NCBI RefSeq assembly: GCF_041027365.1
Contig: NZ_JBFTEH010000010.1
Coordinates: 122,661 to 186,660 of the forward strand
Direction: 5' to 3'
DNA from: VKMB-3413 sp041027365
GTDB taxonomy: Bacteria > Pseudomonadota > Alphaproteobacteria > Rhizobiales > Rhizobiaceae
DNA length: 64,000 bases
Shown: positions 53,640 through 64,000 of the stretch, in pieces
Numbering within the stretch: position 1 is the first letter of the stretch
Layout of the letters: each line of letters starts with the position of its first letter
The notes under the pieces: generated by a model
What the model was told of the DNA's origin: nothing
The model's database searches: none
Seen by the model: only the letters and a program-made list of their open reading frames with translations
Program-made: the position numbers and the translations under genes

Positions 53640-53641
53640 CT

Positions 53642-54949
53642 TCAGCCTCCCGCGAACATGGTGCGCGGCAGGAACAGCGCGAGGTCGGGGAAGAGTGCGA
53701 GGAGGACCACCATCAGCGCCAGCAGCAGGAAGAACGGCGCCGTCGCCGCGGCGATCCTGAAGATGTTCTGCCCGGTGAGGCCCTGGATGACGAAGAGGTT
53801 GAAGCCGACCGGCGGCGTGATCTGCGCCATTTCGACGACGATGACGAGATAGATGCCGAACCAGACGAGGTCGAAGCCGGCCTGCTGAACCAGCGGCATA
53901 ATCACCGACGTCGTCAGCACCACCATCGATATGCCGTCGAGGAAGCAGCCGAGCACCATGAAGAAGATGGTGAGGGCGAAGAGCAGCGCATACGGCGAAA
54001 GGCCGAGCGAGCCGATCCAGCTTGCCAGCTCCCGCGGCAGTCCGGTGAAGCCCATGGCGGTGGTGACGAGGGCGGCGCCTGCGAGGATGAAGGCGATCAT
54101 CGCCGAGACGCGGGTCGCCGCGAGCAGGCCCTCGGTGAACTCCTTCCAGGACAGCGCCCCTTGCGCCCGCGCGATGACGAGGGCGATGACGACGCCGATC
54201 ACCGCCGCCTCGGTGGGTGAGGCGATGCCGCCATAGATCGAGCCGATGACGCCGGCAATCAGAAGCACGGCCGGCGCGATGCGCTTCACCGCGGTGAGCT
54301 TGCTCTCTTTGGCGAGGACGTCGGCATTGTCCGGCATCAGCGAGGGCTTCAGCGTCGCGGCGATCGCGACATAGCCCATGAAGAGCAGCGCCAGCACGAG
54401 GCCCGGCAGGATGCCGGCAATGAACAGCCGCGCGATCGATTCCTCCACCGCCGCGCCGTAGACGATCAGGATGATCGAGGGCGGGATGAGGAGCCCCAGC
54501 GTGCCGGAGCCGGCGAGGGAGCCCATGGCGAGGCGCTCGTCGTAGCCGCGCGCCTTCAGCTCGGGCAGCGAGATCTTGCCGATCGTCTGCGTCGTCGCGG
54601 CGGAGGAGCCGGAGATCGCCGCGAAAATCGCGCAGCCGACGATGTTGACGTGGACGAGCCGGCCGGGGAGCTTGCGCATCAGCGGCGCGAGGCCGGCGAA
54701 GAGGTCGTCCGACAGCTTCGACCGGAACAGGATCTCGCCCATCCAGATGAACATCGGCAGGGCCGTCAGGTCCCAGGAGGTCGAGGCCGACCAGAAGGAA
54801 GTCGCGAGGATCTGCGCGTCCGGCAGGGCGGGGCGCGACAGAAGCGCGGCGAGCGCGGTCAGCGTCAGCGCGACGGCCACCCAGAGCCCGGAGGCGAGCG
54901 CGCCGAACAGGACGACGACGACCAGCAGCGAGAGTTCGAAGACGCTCAT
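53642..54949 (-). CDS. dctM: TRAP transporter large permease, DctM type
   Basis: 435 residues with about twelve hydrophobic segments. The DctM pattern is seen in IWMGEILFRSKLSDDLF, SGSSAATTQTIGKISLPELK and SLAGSGTLGLLIPPSIILIVYG, which form the substrate/Na sites, and MAQITPPVGFNLFVIQGLTG near the end. It makes the translocation channel for an organic acid with sodium gradient. Its start overlaps the dctQ stop by one base. The following marR gene is two bases away. Confidence 0.94.
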   Translation of the reverse strand: MSVFELSLLVVVVLFGALASGLWVAVALTLTALAALLSRPALPDAQILATSFWSASTSWDLTALPMFIWMGEILFRSKLSDDLFAGLAPLMRKLPGRLVHVNIVGCAIFAAISGSSAATTQTIGKISLPELKARGYDERLAMGSLAGSGTLGLLIPPSIILIVYGAAVEESIARLFIAGILPGLVLALLFMGYVAIAATLKPSLMPDNADVLAKESKLTAVKRIAPAVLLIAGVIGSIYGGIASPTEAAVIGVVIALVIARAQGALSWKEFTEGLLAATRVSAMIAFILAGAALVTTAMGFTGLPRELASWIGSLGLSPYALLFALTIFFMVLGCFLDGISMVVLTTSVIMPLVQQAGFDLVWFGIYLVIVVEMAQITPPVGFNLFVIQGLTGQNIFRIAAATAPFFLLLALMVVLLALFPDLALFLPRTMFAGG

Positions 54950-55485
54950 CAGACGCTGGCTCCGCCGCCGGTGATGCGGTCGTTCCCGGTGAAGGCGAGG
55001 ACGCCCTCGTCGACGAGGGCGACGGTGAGGATCAGGAGGCCGAGCGCCAGAACCGCCTGGGGCAGCGCCAGCGGCACCGCGACCATGCCGTAGGACAGGT
55101 CGTTGTAGCTGAGGCTCTTCAGCGCCAGCGCGGCCATCGCGTAGGTGGCAAAGCCGGAGACGCCGGCGCCGAGCAGGGCGACGATCCCGTCGACGACGCG
55201 CCGCACCCCGTCAGGCAGCCGCGTGGTCAAAAGGTCGACGCGGATGTGGACATTCTTCGCCAGCGTATCGGCGAGCGCCAGGAAGGTCGCGGCGCCCAGC
55301 AGGAAGCCGGAGATCTCGGCGAGCGAGGGCACGATGAACCGCGTCGGCGGCAGGCCGAGCTTGACCAGGGCAAAATCGAGCAGCCGAGCGGCGATCTGCA
55401 CGGCCACCATCACGAGAATGGCGACGAGACAGAGCGCCGCGAGGCCCGCAGCGGCTCGGTAGAGCATGTCGAGAGCGCGTCGCAT
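54949..55485 (-). CDS. dctQ: TRAP transporter small permease, DctQ type
   Basis: 178 residues with four hydrophobic segments and the DctQ motif EISGFLLGAATFLALADTLA followed by KNVHIRVDLLTTRLP. It interacts with DctM in the inner membrane. One-base overlap with dctM indicates cotranslation. It is separated from dctP by nearly 300 bases that carry a palindromic repeat, unlike in most TRAP operons. Confidence 0.9.
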   Translation of the reverse strand: MRRALDMLYRAAAGLAALCLVAILVMVAVQIAARLLDFALVKLGLPPTRFIVPSLAEISGFLLGAATFLALADTLAKNVHIRVDLLTTRLPDGVRRVVDGIVALLGAGVSGFATYAMAALALKSLSYNDLSYGMVAVPLALPQAVLALGLLILTVALVDEGVLAFTGNDRITGGGASV

Positions 55486-55566
55486 GGCGGGCGGAGCCTT
55501 TGGGGTTTGGGGGTTGGGCCGCTTTCGCGGCGTGTCGAGGGCAAAGTGCGAAGGTCCGCGCCCTTC

Positions 55567-55746
55567 GCGCCCCCCTCTGTCCTGCCGGACATCTCCCCCG
55601 CATGGGGGGAGATCGATTTTCGCGCAAACGCTTACACCGATCTGACTCGCCGTATCTGGCCTTCAGCCGGAGAATGAGGTGCCGTCCGCCGAAGCGGCCG
55701 ATCTCCCCCCTTGTGGGGGAGATGCCGGCAGGCAGAGGGGGGCGCG
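55567..55746. repeat. RIME-like palindromic intergenic element in TRAP operon
   Basis: About 180 bases between dctP and dctQ, bounded by inverted ends: GCGCCCCCCTCTGTCCTGCC-like on the left (55567-55586) and its near complement GGCAGGCAGAGGGGGGCGC on the right (55727-55745). Each half has its own hairpin: ATCTCCCCC...GGGGGAGAT at 55591-55613 and 55701-55723. This matches my memory of the Rhizobium intergenic mosaic element (RIME1) and similar repeats in other Hyphomicrobiales. Such elements often lie inside operons or at 3' ends and can lower downstream expression or stabilise upstream mRNA. Confidence 0.75.
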
Positions 55747-55777
55747 CAGGCCTCCCTCCCGGCAGACACGTCCGCCC

Positions 55778-56746
55778 TTACTTCTTATACGCCTCGAGCA
55801 GCTTCTCGCCCTGCTCGCCGGCGGACTGCTTCCAGGCCTCGGTCATCTTCTCGCCGATCTTCTTGAACTCGGCCTTCAGCTTGTCGGACGGCTGGATCAC
55901 CTGGATGCCGTTCTTCTTCAGAAGCTCGGTGGTGCGGCGCGTCTCTTCCTTGGAGGCGTCCCAGCCGCGCTTCTCGGCCGCGGCCGCGGCGTCGGTGATC
56001 ACCTTCTGCGCGCTCGCGGGCAGGGCGTCGAAGGCCGACTGGTTGACGATCACCATGTTGCGCGGCAGCCAGGCGTTCAGCTCGTAATAGTCCTGGAGGA
56101 AGTCCCAGACCTTCGAGTCGACGCCGGTGGAGGGCGAGGTCATCATCACCTCGACGCGGCCGGTCGAGAAGGCGGTCGGGATGTCGGAGGCCTCGATCTG
56201 CGTCGGCACCATGCCGGCGTCGCTCGCCAGTTCCTCCGTCGACTTGTTGTAGGCGCGGAAGGTCTTGCCGGAGAGGTCGGAGATGTCGTTGATCTTCTGC
56301 TTGGTGTAGAGGCCCTGCGGCGGCCAGGGCACGGAGAAGAGAAGCTTCAGCCCCTCCTTCTTCAGCGCCTCTTCCATGAACGGCTTCTGCGCCTGGTAGA
56401 GCTTCCAGGCCTCGTCGTAGCTGGTCGCGAGGAAGGGCACGGAGTCGACCCCGAAGATCGGGCTCTGGTTCTCCAGCCGCGAGACCAGGAGTTCGCCGAT
56501 CGGCACGATGCCGTCGCGCACCGAGCTCTCGATCTGCGCATGCGGGATCAGCGACTGGTTCGGATGCAGCGTAATCTTCACCGCGTCGCCAGCCTTGTCG
56601 TTCACGTCGGAGATGAACTCGGCGATGTTCTTCTCGTGGAAATTCCCTTCCGGATAGGGCGTCGGGAAATCCCAGGCCGCCTGCGCGAAGGCGGCGCTCG
56701 GGAAGGCAAGGGCGGCGGCGAGGACGGCTGTCGGCAGATGCTTCAT
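55778..56746 (-). CDS. dctP: TRAP transporter substrate-binding protein, DctP type
   Basis: 322 residues from ATG 56746. Signal peptide about 1-22 (ending AAFA before QAAWDF). TRAP-DctP pattern: FVSDVNDKAG-type region (here EFISDVNDKAGDAVKIT), QIESSVRDGIVPIGELLVSR, and the arginine-containing SGKTFRAYNKSTEELA that binds the substrate carboxylate, then FSTGRVEVMMTSPST. First gene of the operon and probably the most expressed. The ligand is a carboxylate; the divergent oxoprolinase suggests 5-oxoproline or a hydantoin derivative, which is inference. Confidence 0.92.
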   Translation of the reverse strand: MKHLPTAVLAAALAFPSAAFAQAAWDFPTPYPEGNFHEKNIAEFISDVNDKAGDAVKITLHPNQSLIPHAQIESSVRDGIVPIGELLVSRLENQSPIFGVDSVPFLATSYDEAWKLYQAQKPFMEEALKKEGLKLLFSVPWPPQGLYTKQKINDISDLSGKTFRAYNKSTEELASDAGMVPTQIEASDIPTAFSTGRVEVMMTSPSTGVDSKVWDFLQDYYELNAWLPRNMVIVNQSAFDALPASAQKVITDAAAAAEKRGWDASKEETRRTTELLKKNGIQVIQPSDKLKAEFKKIGEKMTEAWKQSAGEQGEKLLEAYKK

Positions 56747-56819
56747 CGGGGTCTCCTGGGCTCCTGTCGTAACGGACCGGTGAAGACTTCCACGAAATTT
56801 GCGTGCCGTCAAATACGCT

Positions 56820-56841
56820 GATAATCTCCCGATAAATTATC
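56820..56841. promoter_or_regulatory. Inverted repeat in divergent dctP / oxoprolinase promoter
   Basis: GATAAT, ten bases, ATTATC: a perfect 6-base inverted repeat in an AT-rich 128-base gap between dctP (start 56746) and the oxoprolinase gene (start 56875). It includes TGATAATC (56819-56826), a word also found twice upstream of the next chemoreceptor gene. It is a good candidate operator for the MarR regulator of the operon. Confidence 0.5.
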
Positions 56842-56874
56842 GATGTTGGTGAAACTTCAGGCGGAGTGCCGAAA

Positions 56875-60543
<3,669 letters not shown>

Positions 60544-60564
60544 CGGCGGGCGCCGTCACTTGGC

Positions 60565-60595
60565 GGGGCGGAGCGGCGGTCGGCCGCTCCGCCCC
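60565..60595 (+). terminator. Strong hairpin after oxoprolinase gene
   Basis: GGGGCGGAGCGGC (60565-60577), five-base loop, GCCGCTCCGCCCC (60583-60595): a perfect 13-base stem 22 bases after the stop. It is followed by TTGCGG rather than a T-run, so classical intrinsic termination is only partly met, but stem strength is exceptional. Confidence 0.65.
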
Positions 60596-60739
60596 TTGCG
60601 GTGGGGCGGATCGTGCGGGGATCGCTGGCGCGCCTGCCCCGCTCCGGGGCGCCGGGTCTGGCGGGGGGCCGAATCCCTCTCGGAATCGCACGCGTCAGGT
60701 CCCGTTTCGTAAGTACGGCTTCCGATTGCTGAAATGTCG

Positions 60740-60798
60740 CATTTGATAATCTTCGTTTAAGCCGCTGCTGCTTCAATAGGCAGGTCGATTATCAAATG
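60740..60798. promoter_or_regulatory. Long perfect inverted repeat upstream of chemoreceptor gene
   Basis: CATTTGATAATC (60740-60751) and GATTATCAAATG (60787-60798) are perfect 12-base complements separated by 35 bases. The right arm ends 11 bases before the ATG at 60810, where it could hide the ribosome site in a stem or serve as a regulator site. TGATAATC also occurs at 56819-56826 in the TRAP/oxoprolinase promoter. Confidence 0.55.
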
Positions 60799-60809
60799 GA
60801 TCTGCCAGC

Positions 60810-62747
60810 ATGCGTCTCACCATTCCCCGCAAACTCGGCCTGCTGATCGCGCTGTCGGCGGCAGTCTGCCTCGTCCTGACGGCCGTGCAGCTCTACACGA
60901 CGAAGAACCTGATCACCCAGGAGCGCGAGCGCCTTCTGGTGTCGCAGGTCCAGTCCGCGGTCTCGATCGCCAATGCCTTCCGCCAGCAGGTCGCGGACGG
61001 GGTGATGAGCGAGGCGGAGGCGCAGAAGCGGGTCGGAGCGGTCCTCCAGTCGGTGCGCTACGGCAAGGACGACTATTTCTTCGTCACCGACATGTCGGGC
61101 ACGATGCTGTACCATCCGACCGCCAAGCTGATCGGCAAGAACCTGTGGGACATGAAGGACCCGGACGGCTACCCGCTGTTTCAGCATCTGATCCGGGCGG
61201 CCAAGGCGGGTGGCGGCTTCACGCCCTATCTGTGGCCGCGCAAGGCCGACACGCCGCCGGTCGACAAGCTGAGCTATTCCATGGAAGTGCCCGGCTGGAA
61301 CTGGATGATCGGCACCGGCGTCTACATGGACGACCTGCAGCAGATCTTCTTCACCGCGGCGATGAAGTCGCTCGGCTGGCTCGCGCTCATGCTCGTCGGC
61401 CTCGGCCTGGCCGCCTGGCCGCTGGCCCGTTCGATCTCGCGTCCGATCAACCAGATGACCGGGGCGATGCGCCGGCTCGCGTCGGGCGACACATCGATTG
61501 CCCTGCCTGCCTCGGATCGCGGCGACGAGATCGGCGAGATGGCGGCGACGGTCGAGACCTTCCGCCAGGCGACCATCGAGCGCGACCGCCTGGAAGGCGA
61601 GACCAGGGCGCATCAGGCGCAGAAGGAAGCCGAGATCGTCGAGAACGAGAAGGCGTCGCAGGGCTATGTCCGGGCGCACGAGTTCTTCATGAGCCAGGTC
61701 ACCGACGGCTTCCGGAAGCTGGCGGGCGGCGATCTGACGATCCGGCTCGATAAGCCGTTCACCCAGGACTACGAGGGCGTGCGCGCGCTGTTCAACGAGA
61801 GCGTGGCGGCGCTGGAAGAGGCCGTGGGGCAGGTGGCCGGAACGATCGGCTCGATCCGCACCGGCCTCTCCGAGATCACCACCGCCTCCAACGACCTCGC
61901 CCAGCGCACCGAGCAGCAGGCGGCGAGCCTCGAAGAGACCGTGGCGGCGCTCGGCGAGGTGACGGGAGCCGTCAACCGGACGGCGGACGGCGCCGGCAAT
62001 GCCCAGAAGGTCGCGAGTTCCGCGCGGCTGAAGGCCGAGAAGGGCGGCGCGATCGTTCAGAAGGCGGTCGACGCGATGAGCCAGATCGAGGCCTCGTCGC
62101 AGCAGATCAGCCAGATCATCGGCGTCATCGACGAGATAGCCTTCCAGACCAACCTCCTCGCGCTGAACGCCGGCGTCGAGGCGGCGCGCGCCGGCGAAGC
62201 CGGCAAGGGCTTCGCCGTGGTGGCGCAGGAAGTGCGGGCGCTCGCCCAGCGTTCGGCGGAAGCGGCCAAGGAGATCAAGGGGCTGATCCAGGCGTCCGGC
62301 GAGCAGGTCGTCGCAGGCGTCGAGCTGGTGACGGCCTCCGGCCAGTCGCTGGAGGAGATCGTCGCGGAGGTCTCCTCGATGACCGAGGTGATCGCGACGA
62401 TCGCCGCCTCGGCGCGCGAGCAGGCGGTGAGCCTGCGGGAGGTGTCGACCGCCGCCGACCAGATGGATCAGGTCACGCAGCAGAACGCGGCGATGGTCGA
62501 AGAGGCGACGGCTGCGGCGCAGACGCTGGCGGCCGAGACCAGCGATCTGGCCGCCGCGATGGGCCGCTTCAAGATCACGAGTGCAACCGGCGCGGCGAAG
62601 ATCCCGCAGCCAGCCCAAGCGTCCCCGGCCGCGGCTCATCGCTCCCCCGCACCCCGCGCCGTGCCGCAGCTGCGCGCCGCGGGATCCGGCGGCGCCGCCC
62701 GCAAGCCCGCCGCCGCAACAGCCGAGGAAAGCTGGGAGGAGTTCTGA
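60810..62747 (+). CDS. Methyl-accepting chemotaxis protein with Cache-type sensor
   Basis: 645 residues. First membrane segment about 8-29, a single Cache ligand-binding domain about 32-185 (GKDDYFFVTDMSGTMLYHPT; PGWNWMIGTGVYMDD), second membrane segment about 190-210, then HAMP and a cytoplasmic signalling rod with hairpin tip VIDEIAFQTNLLALNAGVEA and ARAGEAGKGFAVVAQEVRAL. The C-terminus ends EESWEEF, a CheR/CheB-tethering pentapeptide-like signal (SWEEF) after a Pro/Ala-rich linker. Such sensors typically bind small organic acids; next to a TRAP/oxoprolinase locus it may sense the same ligand, which is inference. A 12-base inverted repeat lies in front. Confidence 0.93.
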   Translation: MRLTIPRKLGLLIALSAAVCLVLTAVQLYTTKNLITQERERLLVSQVQSAVSIANAFRQQVADGVMSEAEAQKRVGAVLQSVRYGKDDYFFVTDMSGTMLYHPTAKLIGKNLWDMKDPDGYPLFQHLIRAAKAGGGFTPYLWPRKADTPPVDKLSYSMEVPGWNWMIGTGVYMDDLQQIFFTAAMKSLGWLALMLVGLGLAAWPLARSISRPINQMTGAMRRLASGDTSIALPASDRGDEIGEMAATVETFRQATIERDRLEGETRAHQAQKEAEIVENEKASQGYVRAHEFFMSQVTDGFRKLAGGDLTIRLDKPFTQDYEGVRALFNESVAALEEAVGQVAGTIGSIRTGLSEITTASNDLAQRTEQQAASLEETVAALGEVTGAVNRTADGAGNAQKVASSARLKAEKGGAIVQKAVDAMSQIEASSQQISQIIGVIDEIAFQTNLLALNAGVEAARAGEAGKGFAVVAQEVRALAQRSAEAAKEIKGLIQASGEQVVAGVELVTASGQSLEEIVAEVSSMTEVIATIAASAREQAVSLREVSTAADQMDQVTQQNAAMVEEATAAAQTLAAETSDLAAAMGRFKITSATGAAKIPQPAQASPAAAHRSPAPRAVPQLRAAGSGGAARKPAAATAEESWEEF

Positions 62748-63050
62748 GGCCTCGTCCCGTCATCCTGCCGGAGGTTCGCGAGCGTTCCTCCGCTCCCAGC
62801 GACGGCGGCTTCGGATGACCCGGGGCCGCCGTTTCCGTTTGGGCGGCGGAAGGCGCGGCGGGTGAGCCTGCCCGCACTCGTCAGCCTGAGCGCCCGAGGG
62901 TGCCAGCCGCCGCCGTAAGGGGCGCAAGAATTGCTGCGGTGCACTTACATTCTCACGAACTATTAGGAATTGCGAGCAAATGTGCGGCGGGCGGAACCCC
63001 GCGTCTTCCGATTCTCGCGTTCCTTTTTGCACCGCACCAAGGTTCCTCAC
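62748..63050. other. Intergenic region between the two chemoreceptor genes
   Basis: About 300 bases. It contains the structured palindromic element at 62759-62819 and, from about 62940 to 62980, an AT-richer segment (ATTCTCACGAACTATTAGGA) that may hold the promoter of the second receptor gene. No other gene seen. Confidence 0.5.
62759..62819. repeat. Structured palindromic element after first chemoreceptor gene
   Basis: GTCATCC (62759-62765) pairs with GGATGAC (62813-62819); inside, GGAGG (62770-62774) pairs with CCTCC (62787-62791), and TGCCG with CGGCG. The nested arrangement gives a cloverleaf-like fold about 60 bases long. It may be a transcription end or a small dispersed repeat; only one copy is in the window. 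Confidence 0.45.
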
Positions 63051-64000
63051 GTGTCCCTGACCAATCTGAAAATCTCCCGCAAGCTCGCGGCCACCTTCGC
63101 CGTGATGATCCTGGTCGTCCTCGCGATGGGCGGCGTGGTCTATTCGCATCTCGCGAGCATCGGCACCGCCAACGGCGACATGCGCTACCACTCGAGCGTC
63201 ATGAGTTCGACGACGGACATCCGCATGGCGGTCTCGCGCATGGAAGCCGCGATGCGCGCCTTCATGCTGACCAAGAACGACCGTTACACCAAGGCCATCG
63301 AGGTGCGCCAAACCTCGATCAACAAGGAACTGAGCAACCTGCGGGCCGTCGCACCCGATCAGGCGGCCAAGATCGATCAGATCGCCGAAACCATCGCCAA
63401 CTGGCGCAAGGTGGTGGTGGATCCCATCATCGCCGGCGTCCGCAGCCCCTACGGCTTCAGCCGTGCTCTGACCCTGTTCCAGAGCGCGGATGCGGACAAG
63501 GCCATCGGCGCCGCGGAAGACGCGATCGACGCAGTCCGCCTCGCCGAGACGCAGGCCGTGCTCGCCGGCTCGGATCGGCAGATGGAGGCCACGCAGACGG
63601 CGACGCTCGCGCTCGTTGCCGGTATCGCGGTGCTGATCCTGCTGACGGGCGGGCTCGGCTGGCTGCTGGCCCGGGCGATCGCCCGGCCGATCGACCGGAT
63701 GACCGCTGCGATGCGGCGCCTCGCCTCGGGCGACAAGGCGGTCACCGTTCCCGGTATCGGCCGCGGCGACGAGATCGGCGAGATGGCCGGCGCGGTGCAG
63801 GTGTTCAAGGAGCAGGCGATCGAGCGCGACCGCCTCGCCGAAGAGGCCGAGGCGGCGCGGATTTCGCAGGACCAGGCCAAGCAGCGTCAGGCGGCGCTGG
63901 ACAATGCCAAGGCCGAGGACCTCCGGGCCTTCGTCGGCATGGTCGAGGTGGGCTTCGACCGGCTGTCGGCCGGCGACCTCACCGTGCGCATGGCCGGCCA
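63051..64000 (+). CDS. Methyl-accepting chemotaxis protein, 3' truncated by window
   Basis: Open from GTG 63051 to the window end, 316 codons visible. The N-terminus SLTNLKISRKLAATFAVMIL holds the first membrane segment, then a four-helix-bundle-type periplasmic domain (RMAVSRMEAAMRAFMLTKND; NWRKVVVDPIIAGVRSPYG) and second membrane segment about residues 185-205, then HAMP (ARPIDRMTAAMRRLASGDKA; GDEIGEMAGAVQVF). The signalling domain lies beyond the window. The sensor type differs from that of the upstream receptor, so ligands differ. HAMP regions of the two receptors are closely related (RRLASGD...DRGDEIGEMA), suggesting duplication with sensor swap. Confidence 0.88.
   Translation, partial: MSLTNLKISRKLAATFAVMILVVLAMGGVVYSHLASIGTANGDMRYHSSVMSSTTDIRMAVSRMEAAMRAFMLTKNDRYTKAIEVRQTSINKELSNLRAVAPDQAAKIDQIAETIANWRKVVVDPIIAGVRSPYGFSRALTLFQSADADKAIGAAEDAIDAVRLAETQAVLAGSDRQMEATQTATLALVAGIAVLILLTGGLGWLLARAIARPIDRMTAAMRRLASGDKAVTVPGIGRGDEIGEMAGAVQVFKEQAIERDRLAEEAEAARISQDQAKQRQAALDNAKAEDLRAFVGMVEVGFDRLSAGDLTVRMAG

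Overview
The window is a dense, very GC-rich stretch of an alphaproteobacterial chromosome, most likely from the order Hyphomicrobiales (Rhizobiales). The evidence is the gene content (YARHG, DUF3309, DUF1344, DUF1289 and RT0821-type envelope proteins), the conserved neighbourhoods HDAC-xseB-dxs-tlyA-rlmD and pdxH / dnaJ-like-fabI-phosphatase-aroC, two perfect CtrA boxes (TTAA-N7-TTAAC), and a RIME-like palindromic repeat. I saw no rRNA, tRNA, CRISPR array, prophage or insertion sequence. Genus cannot be decided from what I can see.

Layout. 1-4 kb: 3' end of ispA, a small YARHG protein, and ispG translationally coupled to a SLT-SPOR lytic transglycosylase. 3.7-8.6 kb: two DUF3309 peptides, an acyl-CoA synthetase, a beta-barrel porin with a CtrA box, and two secreted low-complexity proteins. 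8.7-11.5 kb: a complete urease alpha subunit gene (ureC) with no other urease gene around it, a DUF29 protein and an I78 inhibitor lipoprotein. 11.6-14.3 kb: DUF1737, a CitE-like lyase, a membrane-anchored unknown and a glyoxalase-like protein. 14.4-18.4 kb: ftsK (CtrA box) and lolA. 18.4-21.3 kb: a fructosamine/ribulosamine-kinase-like gene overlapping a low-molecular-weight phosphatase, then doxX and a methyltransferase-fold gene that I recognise as rquA (rhodoquinone biosynthesis). 21.3-26.3 kb: phnN-phnM without the rest of the C-P lyase genes, dusA, a TSUP exporter, a membrane aspartic protease and DUF1289. 26.6-28 kb: manganese catalase followed by a CsoR/RcnR-family repressor, with a matching operator in front of the catalase.

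28-38.4 kb is a fatty-acid/branched-acid degradation region: fadE-fadA-fadB in one operon, a NodB-like deacetylase, and a divergent pair, FAH-family hydrolase versus acyl-CoA dehydrogenase plus enoyl-CoA hydratase. 38.4-45.4 kb (minus strand) carries HDAC-like, xseB, dxs, a parDE toxin-antitoxin pair, tlyA, rlmD and dedA. 45.5-53 kb holds an aldo/keto reductase, aroC, DUF1344, cdh (CDP-diacylglycerol diphosphatase), a histidine phosphatase, fabI, a CbpA-like co-chaperone, an RT0821-type lipoprotein and pdxH. 53-64 kb is accessory: a TRAP transporter operon (dctP-Q-M) with a MarR regulator, divergent from a fused 5-oxoprolinase/hydantoinase, followed by two chemoreceptor genes, the second cut by the window end.

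How it fits together: three isoprenoid genes (ispA, ispG, dxs) feed quinone and cell-wall lipid carriers. rquA points to a rhodoquinone-dependent anaerobic or microaerobic respiration. The catalase/CsoR pair looks like a metal- or thiol-gated oxidative defence. The TRAP/oxoprolinase/chemoreceptor block could be a sense-import-degrade module for a 5-oxoproline- or hydantoin-like nutrient, with shared TGATAATC sites hinting at common control. All functions are from reading motifs in translated sequence; no database search was run.
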